NCBI RefSeq assembly: GCF_000764305.2
Contig: NW_025930578.1
Span: 17,501-81,500, forward strand
Reading direction: 5' to 3'
Source: Hyalella azteca
Taxonomy: Eukaryota > Arthropoda > Malacostraca > Amphipoda > Hyalellidae
Length of the DNA stretch: 64,000 nucleotides
In this document: positions 13,301 through 24,600 of the stretch, piece by piece
Layout of the letters: every line of letters starts with the position of its first letter
Numbering within the stretch: position 1 is the stretch's first letter
Translations under genes and position numbers: made by a program
Notes under the pieces: generated by a model
Told to the model about the DNA's origin: nothing
What the model saw: only the letters and a program-made list of their open reading frames with translations
Databases searched by the model: none

Positions 13301-15677
13301 GAAGATGGCACAGAAATTTTCCATATGTTATTCTTATGCCATCTTCTTTGTTTTTAAATTCCTGGTAAATTTGCGATCTATTCAATCAAGCGATCTTAAT
13401 AATTCAATCACAATTCATTCCACCAAGAGGTGGCTTAAGCAGCATTTATTTTCATTAAAGTTCGCTCCTTTGCTAGACACCAGTTTAGTTTAGGTCTTTC
13501 AATTAGTCAGTTAGCATCAGTAAAATAGACTTGATCTTTACAAAGCCTCAATACCTATTGAAATTTTTCTCATATAGAACTCAACTATTTTCAGGTAATC
13601 ATAGGAATTCATACGTATGGAATTAAAAAGAAACTTAACAACTCATCCCCATGCCATCTTTCAATTTAAAATCACAGTAAAAAACGCTGTAATGGGTACC
13701 TAGTTTGATGGACTCTGCAGTATAACAGAATTCATCTGAATTACTTATTTATTGCTCTTTTATTGCAATAAATCAGAATTCATCTGAACTACTTATTTAC
13801 TTCTGTTTTATTGCAATAAATCAGAATTCATCTGAATGTAGTAGTTGTTCACTTCTATTTCAAGAAAAAAAATATATGCTGGAATCGCTATGTACTTCGA
13901 TGGACTCTGCAATAAATTAGAATTCATCTGAATTACGTACTTATTTCCTTCTGTTTCATTGGAATAAATCAGAATTCTTCTGAATTAGTACTTATTTACT
14001 TCTCTTTAAAGCAAAAAATAAAAAATATGCTGGAATCGCTAGTTCGATGCATTCTGCAATAAATTAGAATTCATCTGAATTACTTATTTACTTCTGTTTC
14101 AAGCAAAATAAAATATGTGAATCGCTACTTCGATGGATTCTGCAATAAATGAGAATTCATTTGAATTACTTATGTAAAATTCACTGTATTCAGGAGGGAT
14201 GTGGTGCGCTGACAAAGCTGAACTGGGAGACCCAGCAGCGCAACCGTCAGCTGTTGATGCGCGTGTTGCAGTGCACCATACAAGCTGCTCAGGTGATCTA
14301 CACTGCAAACTTTATTTGATAATGTTATGTCATACATGGAAATTTTCTTATGGTTATAATAAATCTCTCTTATCTATTGGAATAATATCTTTATTGTAAT
14401 AATATCTCTATCTTAATAACTGCAGTGCACCATACAAGCTGCTCAGGTGATCTACACTGCAAACTTTATTAGAAAATGTTATGTCATACATGGAAATTTT
14501 CTTATGGTTATAATAAATCTCTCTTATCTATTTGTTGGAATAATATCTTTATTGTAATAATATCTCTATCTTAATAACTGCAGTGCACCATACAAGCTGC
14601 TCAGATAAGCTACACTTCAAACCTTATTAGAAAATTTTATGTCATAGGTACATATATGTAAGTTACCTTACCGTTGTAATGAATCTCTCTATCTATTTGT
14701 TGTAATAATATTTCTATTGCAATAATATCTCTATCGTAATTATATCTCTATTGTAATATTATCTCCATCGTAATGTAATAAATATCTCTATCGTAAATCT
14801 CTGTTACTTAATACTTATGTTCTCGTAATGTTGATTTCCTTACAACTCGAGTGCTAATACTTTCTGTTATCAATTGTTATCAGCTTCTTACTGCTGCATT
14901 GATGCAGCGTAAAGCTAAACTCGTTGTTATATGTCACTATTAAAACAGCATAAAGCTAAACTCGTTGTTATATCTCACTATTAACACAGCGTAAAGCTAA
15001 ATTCGTCATTATATCTCACTATTAACACAGCATAAAGCTAAACTCGTCACTATATCTCACTATTAACACAGCATAAAGCTAAACTCGTCACTATATCTCA
15101 CTATTAACACAGCATAAAGCTAAACTCGTCACTATATCTCACTATTAACACAGCATAAAGCTAAACTCGTCATTATATCTCACTATTAACATTCCCTGCA
15201 GCAACGACACCAAGCAACCGCTGCTGCTGCTGCTGCTGCTGCTGCTGTGGAAGGCTCTGTTCCGCAGCCTCTGCCTTCAGCAGCGCAAGTAAGAACCATT
15301 CACTATCTCAATAACTCGAATTATTAAATAAATTCAGCAAATTTTCGTATCTCGAAGTATGTATTAAATGAGATTGATCAATCTCACACAAATTTTTTTA
15401 GCTAAAATCTTTTTAATATTCAATTATTTATCAATTGATTGATCAAAATAAAATCATCCTAAAAATCAATTGAACTAATCTGTAATAGCTCAGCCTAGCC
15501 ACTGGAAATTACCTATTCTATTTCTAGAGTAAAACATCATATATAGACTCATGTTGTATATTTATCTACTATCAGATTCTAGAAGATAAGAAGGATAAAG
15601 ATGATGCACCCCCTTCTTCCCCCACCACTGCCGTGATCCCTCTCACCCTCACCCCAGCACTGCAGCCCTCAACCGAG
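7357..15677 (+). CDS. EDRF1: EDRF1 N-terminal block, exons 1-8
   Basis: Eight exons encode residues 1-309 without a phase break. Residues 1-93 (exons 1-2) are poorly conserved and Ser/His-rich. Exon 3 carries FQRLQNNTDLRP, matching the region before the conserved core. Exon 4 carries FQMAHEFLECVRDVDVI. Exon 5 carries VHRIENTLLLDPF and WAWLQRF, matching the vertebrate HRIGRTLLLDE and WTWLKEF segments. Exon 6 continues with LNWETQQRNRQLL. Exon 7 encodes nine consecutive alanines from a GCT run, and exon 8 is Asp/Lys then Pro/Thr-rich. The donor of exon 3 (10303, gttctt) is non-consensus but is needed to keep frame. Confidence 0.88.
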
Positions 15678-18600
15678 GTACTGGACTTACCCTCGTATCT
15701 ATGATACGTGTACGTATGTAGTGTACGGTACTGGACTTACCCTCGTATCTATGATACGTGTACGTACGTAGTGTACGGTACTGGACTTACCCTCGTATCT
15801 ATGATACGTGTACGTACGTAGTGTACGGTACTGGACTTACCCTCGTATCTATGATACGTGTACGTACGTAGTGTACGGTACTGGACTTACCCTCGTATCT
15901 GTGATACGTGTACGTATGTAGTGTACGGTACTGGACTTACCCTCGTATCTGCGATACGTGTATGTAGTGTACCTGCCGACGGCAGCCTGCTTCGTTTTGT
16001 TAATAACTCTTACCCCGAAATAATTCCATAAGTACGTTATATCAAAATAATTTTTCAGCTAATAATACACAAGATAATAATATAATAATTAAAACTAAAA
16101 ATATAATAATAATAAATTGTAAAAATTTATTGGCATAATCATCTGTGCACTCAGAATGATAAATGGATCAAATAGTCCAAATGGTGACCCCTCTCCTGCA
16201 CTTATCTCTGATATGTCCTTGATGGAACCCTATATTGGTGAGGACGATCCACACAAGGACGAATAGTGCATCGCTATTTTGATGTCTAGTCTCGTACATT
16301 TCTATGAGTGTACACAATAATCATGCTACTTTTTACCACACTTCTCTTTAACTTCACTTCTCTTTTTGTCTGCTACTACAAATCTTATAATCGATATTTA
16401 ATTACGTAATTAATTTTATCCTTCTACCCCTCCAATCGATCTGAAATTTTGCACACTGGCGTAAAGTTGGAGAAATGCATGAATCAATTTACACAATGAA
16501 TAATTTTTAAAATTTAATTTATATTGTATGTTAAATTTTTAAAAATTTACTTTCTAATATTTGGTAATGCAATTAGGAATTCGTTGCACATGTGTAACAT
16601 TGATAAAACTGTATTCTTTAGAAGTGTTGCCTTTAAAAATTAATTTTTAAATGCATATTATTAAGTTTGTATCAGAAGGCAGAATAAGCTTGTTTCAACA
16701 CGGTTGGTTAATGGCCAGAGAATTCGTCAATTTAAATTTTCAGGGTCGAACAATATTCTTCAGATGACATTAGTTGATCAAAATGCAGGTTCAAGGGAGT
16801 AATATCACTTTATTAACGACGTTTCGAATGTAACAACATTCATTTTATCCTGTAACTTGAAAATGAATGTTGTTACATTCGAAACGTCGTTAATAAAGTG
16901 ATATTACTCCCTTGAACCTGCATTTTGATCAACTAATGTCATATAAAAAAAATGATCCAACCCGAAAAATTTAAATTGACGAATTCTCTGGCCATTAACC
17001 AACCGTGTTGAAACATTATTAAGTTTGTAAAGGATTGGACCCCAAGAGACCAGCTGTCTTTCGCCCCGCTTGTTGTTTGTAAAAACTCCAACACCAAATA
17101 AGGCTTGACGATTTTATTATTATGAGTGCGCTCTCTATTTAACCTTTTTGTTTTATGTTACTCAGATGCATTTCAATTCTGGTATTATTAGTGCGTTTTC
17201 TATGTACACTTTTGTTTTATGTTACTCAGATGCATTTCAATTGCATTACTACCACGACCTACCGATATTTTCAGTTTTTTTTTGCATGGTAGTTTTGTTC
17301 CATATCTTGAGTAACATCATAACTGCACATTTTCTTATTTTCAATATAATTTGCTGTATTGCTTTAAGAACTAATAATATTAATCATATTTATTACTGAT
17401 TAATAATTCTACTTATTACTGATTAATAATCCTACTTTTGACTGATTAATAATCCTACTCATTACTGATTATTAATCTTTTTATTTATTAATCCCACTCA
17501 TTACTGATTAATAATCTTATTACTTATTAATAATCCTACTCATTACTGATTGATAATCTTATTACTTATTAATAATCCTACTCATTACTGATTGATAATC
17601 TTATTACTGATTAATAATCCTGCTCGTTACTGATTAATAATCCTACTCATTACTGATTATTAATTTTTTTACTTATTAATAATCCTACTCATTTTTTATT
17701 AAAATTCTGACTTATTAGTTATTATCCGCACACTAGACGGTGTCTGTGGGGGCGGAGGAAGCGATGCCTGAGCCCGACGCGAGCGACCGCACGCCCGACG
17801 ACGTCTACGGTGAAGGCCACGCGCGCAAGATCATCTGGAACTTTGAGGACCTGCGCATGCTCATTGGCACGGACCTGCCTATATTTGGGGGCGACACTCA
17901 TCCTTGTGTGTCTCTACGTCTGCATGATATGGCCAAGCCAATCACCGTTCTAACAGGTGCATTCATCCCGGCATATCAAACATTGATTGGCCGATACCCT
18001 CAAACATTGAGCCATGACAATGACAGTGCGCTAATAAGCTCATGAACGTTTGCCAATGCCATGCCAATGACATTGCTCGAACAACCTCTTGAATTTTTGG
18101 CAAATGTGGTCCAAAATGCCCCATTATTTCTTGTTAGGCCGTCCACTTATTTATAAAATCTCATATTTGCATGCAAAATACTTGTACTCATGCAAAATAC
18201 TTGTACAAGTAGTATGGTACTTGTCTGCACTACGGGTGGGTTTAAATTGAAAAACCGCCACTAATTGGCTAACAGAATTACTAACTTGTAAGTTGTAACA
18301 ATTATTTTTGGTTTTGGCTGGCGGAAGCAAAACAGTTAATCGAAAACCGCAGGAATGTAATTTCTGTTTTCAATTGAATACTTTTTGCAAGTATACAAAG
18401 TACGTCTATTTTCAAATAAATCATTCTTGTGCAACTATTTCTTTATAGGAATTCGTGCAAGTAAATTTCAAATTTTATTTGTTTCAGCCCGATCGGCTCC
18501 ATATATCATTTTGTACAATACGGCAATGCGCCGCTATCGATGCAACCGCTGAGAATTATTGTTGGTGCTCAATATCTGTACCGTTACAATTGGGCAATAA

Positions 18601-21600
18601 TGATAAGTTTGGTCTATACTGAGACCTGTAAAAAAATCTTGGTTCAGATAAATCTGATTTTTTTCAACGACTCTTAAATGTTCACCATGTACCATTAACA
18701 ACAGAAATCACTAGTAATAACAGGAACCACTAGTAGTAACAGGAACCACTAGTAGTAACAGGAACCACTAGTAGTAACAGGAACCACTAGTAGTAACAGG
18801 AACCACTAGTAGTAACAGGAACCACTAATAGTAATAACAGGAACCACTAGCAGTAATAACAGGAACCACTGGTAGTAAAACAGGAACCACTAATAGTAAT
18901 AACAGGAACCACTAGTAGTAATAACAGGAACCACTAGTAGTAATAACATGAACCACTAGTAGTAATAACATGAACCACTAGTAGTAATAACGTGAAGTGA
19001 GTGTTGGGTCTAAGACCTCGGAGGAGGGACACACCTACTGGCTTTTTAAGAGTGAGTGTTGGGTCTAAGACCTCGGAGGAGGGACATACCTACTGGCTTT
19101 TTAAGAGTGAGTGTTGGGTCTAACACTTCGGAGGAGGGACACACCTACTGGCTTTTCAAGAGTGAGTGTTGGGTCTAAGACCTCGGAGGGGCAAACCTAC
19201 TGGCTTTTTAAGAGTGAGTGTTGGGTCTAAGACCTCGGAGGAGGAGCACACCTACTGGCTTTTTAAGAGGTCTTGGAGTGAGTTCCAATAATTTTCCTTG
19301 GAGTGAGTTCCAAAAAACGTACTCTATCAGACTTACCCTTGATTCCGGTTAGTTATACTTATTTTTCTTTATTAAACGTTGGATACTTGAATTATTTTCA
19401 CAATATTGTAATTGCAGTGAAGTCTGATATGTATTTTTATCGCATTTTCTCATTTATGGTAAAAATGCACTATTGTGCTCGCCATGTCTGTCCGTCCGTC
19501 CGTCCGTGACTTCACGTTTTCGTCGACGAGAAAATGCGCTCCCGGTCATTCACTGCAGCGAGTACTGAGTTATATTTATTATGAATATTGTATTTTAGTA
19601 TTTCAAGTCTAATTTTAAAATTTCGTTGTTTCAGAGGAGAACGATGACGTGGTGAAGTTGTACGACCTCACCAACCTCAAGCTGGGGGATGAGAGCCCCA
19701 ACTATGGGCATCAGCCTCCTACTTCTGCTGCCACGGATGCCCAGCCTGACACCCCTCTTCTTGACGGTTAATGCCTAGCTGAATAAATAAAATTAGTGGA
19801 TTTTTTGACGGGTAATGCCTAGCTCAATAAATAAAATTAGTGATTTCTTCACGGTTATTGCCTAGCTGAATAAGTAAAATTAGCGATTTCTTCACGGTTA
19901 TTGCCTAGCTGAATAAGTAAAATTAGTGGATTTCTTGACGGATATTGCCTAGTTCAACAAATGAAGTTAGTGGATTTCTTGACGGTTAATGCCTAGCTCA
20001 ACAAATAAAATTAGTAGATTTATCCTTATGATCTTAGAAGAACGGTGACCTTACGACGGTTCTTTTTAAAATGTCTGATTTGCAAGTGATACATCAGACC
20101 GAATCCACAATGAAAAACCAACCCTCAGTGATGACTTCTGAATATCTTGTCTATATTTGAACACATTATTCATTGTGTAATAATACCCAACTTCCTTTGT
20201 GTGAACCACACCCAATCCATTTTTTAACCATACACAACCGCTTTATGAACCACATCTTATTCCTTTTTGGACCCACATCCGACGCTTTTTCTGACTAAGG
20301 CAAAACAATACCACCTAACCCCATTCCTAACACCACCTAACCTCTTTCCCAATGCCATTTAACCCCTTTCCTAAGGCCACCTAGCCTCTTTCCCGAGGCT
20401 ACTCAACCCCTTTCCTGAGGCCACCTGAAACCCCTTTCCTAAAGCCACCTAACCCCTTTCCTAAGGCCACCTAACCCCTTTCCTAAAGCCACCTAACCCC
20501 TATCTTGAGGCCACTTGACCCTTTTCCTAAGGCCACCTAACCTCTTTCCTAAGGCCACCTAACCCCTTTCCTAAGGCCATCTAACCTCTTTCCTAAGGCC
20601 ACCTAACCTTTTTCCTAAGGCCACCTAATTCCTTTCCTAAGGCCACCTAACCTCTTTCCAAAGGCCACCTAACCCCTTTCCTAAGGCCACCTAACCCCTT
20701 TCCCAAGGCCACCTAACCCCTTTCTTAAGGCCACTTGACCCTTTTCCTAAGGCCACCTAACCCCTTTCCTAAGGCCACCTAACCTCTTTCCTAAGGCCAC
20801 CTACTACCTAACCCCTTTCTTAAGGTCACTTGACCCTTTGCCTAAGGCCACCTAACCCCTTTCCTAAGGCCACCTAACCCCTTTCCTAAGGCCACCTAAC
20901 CTCTTTCCTAAGGCCACCTAACCTCTTTCCTAAGGCCACCTAACCTCTTTCCTAAGGCCACCTAACCCCTTTCCTAAGGCCACCTAACCCCTTTCCTAAA
21001 GCCACCTAACCCCATAACACCACCTAACCCCTTAACCCCTACATCGAAGAGCCCCATTAACATCTGGCTGTGACAGGGTCGAGTGTGAACCCCTTCACGG
21101 TGCCGGCGGGGATGCTGTTCTACAGGCTGGCTAAGAGCCTCCTGCAGGACACGACGCGGCACAGGGCGGCCACCATCACTGACCTCCTGCACAACGCCGT
21201 CATGATCCTGCCTGCACACCGCTACCCCGAGGTGGTGATGGTGGAGTGGTGGTGTGGTGGGGTGTTGGTTAATGTGTCCGTACCGCTTCATGGGGTACGG
21301 ACACATTGTGGTACACATAACGTACCACTGCATGAACGCGTACCACGCGTTCATGCAAGCACTATACTGTTACTACGAGGTGGCTGCTGGTGATGGTGCG
21401 ATAGTGAATTTGTGTACGTGTTGTTGCCTTGGTGCTCACTGCTCATACACTACGTCGTCGTGATTCATTGAATAAATCGTCGTGATTCATTCAATGTCTG
21501 GGACTCTGCTGACTTACCCTATTTTCCTGAGTGTATTACAGATTGTAATGCCGTGTTATTTTGCGTATGTTGATAACTCAAATTAGGTGTGTCATTGTCA

Positions 21601-24600
21601 TAACCGTAGGTGCATATAGTGAGAATAGTGAGTGGTACCTGGGTGATGGTGTGTGTTGGTGATAGAGTACTGGTGCCACCGTGTCTGTTACTACCACTAC
21701 CAGTTACAGTTGTTACCATTAGTATCACTCCTTTTTAACATTACTAAAATATGAACATTAACATTATCAATAACATTTTAACAGTACCATTATCATCACT
21801 AACATTATCATCACTAAGGTCATCATTAACATTATAACAGTACCAGTATTATCACTAATGTTATTAAGATTATAACAGGACCATTATCATCACTAAGGTT
21901 ATCATAAACATTATAACATTATCGTTGTCATCAGTAACATTATCATTAACATTATACGTAACAGTACCATTATCATCACTAATGTTATTAACATAATAAC
22001 AGTACCATTATCATCAGTAACATCATCATGGTGCTGACAGATCGTGTCGTCAGCTCACTACTACATCGCTGACGTGCTCATGGCCGAGGACTACAAGGCT
22101 CGTCAGGAGCGGGAGACTGACAGCAGCGCTGACGAGTACGAGGACGAGTCTCTGCTTAGTGATGGTCAGTTGTGCTGTCAGCTGCTTAGTGATGGTCAGT
22201 TGTGCTGTCAGCTGCTTAGTGATGGTCAGTTGTGCTGTCAGCTGCATAGTGATGGTCAGTTGTGTGCTGTCAGCTGCTCATAAATTTAACATATATTTTC
22301 TATTTGTGCTGTATAAAAGTTCTTATTTTCGTAGAGCGCTGGTAAACTGTTTAGTTATTATATTTAATGCCGATGGTGCAGAGTATGAATAATATAATGA
22401 ATTAATCATTTGTCCCCTTGAGAATTAATTATTTTCCCCTTTGAACTCACAGAAAATGGAAACGACAACAACAGCGGCAAGAAGAACAGGAAAAAGAACA
22501 AGAAACGAAAACAGTCTCCGCTACGCCACTCCACCAGGGTCCATAATTCTGGTGCTGTCCTTAGGCGTTCTGATAGACTTAGGCGTTCTGATAGACCTTA
22601 GGCGTTCTGATAGACCTTAGGCGTTCTGATAGACTTAGGCGTTCTGATAGACCAGATACTGGTACTGTCATCACTCTGTGATGTGATACCGGTACTGTCA
22701 TCACTCTGTGATGTGATACTGGTACTGTCATCACTCTGTGATGTGATACTGGTACTGTCATGCTCGTTGTCATGCTTCGTTGTGCTCGTCATGTCCGTCC
22801 GTCCGTCCGTCCGTCCGTGACTTCACGTTTTCGTCGACGCAAAAATGCGCTCTCTGTCACACACTGCAGTGAGTACCGAGTTATACATCTTTTTGTTCGC
22901 CAGACCGGTCTCCGAAACGTTTTCATTCCTACGAAATGGTGAATTTTTTAGCTCATTTCTTTGCTTTTAAAATCTTGATAACTGCTTTTTTGTTCTCGCC
23001 AGACCGCCCCGCCTCACACAGAACTTCAGCGCCCGTTGCACCAGCGCCCTCGCGCACGTGGCCCAAGGTCTGCTGTGTGTTCTCAAGGAGAACAATAACA
23101 GCGCTCAACAGAACCTCAAAACTGAGAACCAACAGGCACCAGAGGAACCGAAAATGGCACGTCGTAATGAATCCATCCCGCTGCCATACCAGTCATTACA
23201 CGAACTTGAAAATGAGTCCCTCATATCTACATCCTCTTATTCGACTGGACAAGATAAAACCCATCCAATATCTCACGCTAGTCGAGATATAATATCCAAA
23301 GTCAGAGTCAATGATCAATGCACTGCGCAAAGTTGTGGGGATGATATCTCTACATCATCTAAAGTTTCAAACCTCTCTGAAAATTTTGTTGAAAATGGTC
23401 TTCCTGATGGCGAGTCGCCTGCATTAGGTGTGCCAGAACCACCTCCGATGAGTGTTGACCTGCCTGTCTCTAGTGGGTTAGAACCACTCCCAACTAGTAC
23501 TGACCACCCTAGCAGTAGTGGTGGATCAGAACCACGTCCTACGAGTAGTGACCTGCCTGTAACTAGTGGATCAGAACCTCCTGCAGACGACGTAACCAAA
23601 GCCATGGTTCCGTCGTCACGCTGCCTGTCGGTGGAGCTCTCTAGCGTCCGCTACGGAGTGTCCAGTCTCACGGCCAAACTCAGGCTCCTGTTGCTGCATA
23701 AAGCTGCTGTCGTTTACAAAATGATTGCTGCTGATGCCTTCCACAACAAACGGTTAGATTTTACTGATGGTAGAAGATACAAATTATCACTTAAACCTGT
23801 AAAATTTATCCATTTTAACTTAGAGTTTATTCGGAATCCGATAAAGTGCTCGGCATGATACAATATAACATCTATTTTTTCCTGCAAAAAATGTTAGATT
23901 ATTTGAAGATCCCAATAGTAATCAGCTTGGATTTAGCGTTCGTATTTGGTTAACAAATTGTAATATTTGATTGTGAATAATCTTTTCATTTATTGATTTC
24001 TGAATAGAATTTGATCCTGTTACAATTTGATCAGGTATACAATGGCCTCGGAAAATGTAGACCTGTGCGTACTCTGCTGCATGGCCGTGACATACGAGCT
24101 CAACCAGTACCCTACCACTGGCCAGTACCCTACCACTGACCAGTACCCCACCACTGACCAGTCCCAGGCTAGTGGCCGGTGCCCAGCCAGTGACCAGCAC
24201 CCAGCTAGTGACCAGGGATATCCTCTGATGAAGGAAGCGCTTGGTCTTGCCAGTGAAATATTCCACTGCAGAGCAAAGGTACAGTGACTAAATGTTTAAA
24301 TATGTAATCGTAAAGCTTAGGAGCCGCAACACTGCATAAATAAACAGGAATAATGTATCTAAGTACTCATCTAAGTAGATGTGGATGAATGCAAATGCGG
24401 CAATACCTGCGATGAGATGAACGTCCAAAATTGAGTTGAATGATCAGTAGGTACTGTATTCCCATATTCATCAATCGACGTTAAATTACTAGTATGAAAA
24501 AATCAAAGATCACAATAATTCTCTGATGTACCGTATTATTTTACAATGAACTACTCTTCATATACCCTGCATCCTTGTGAAGTTAGAGACAGTTGACAAC

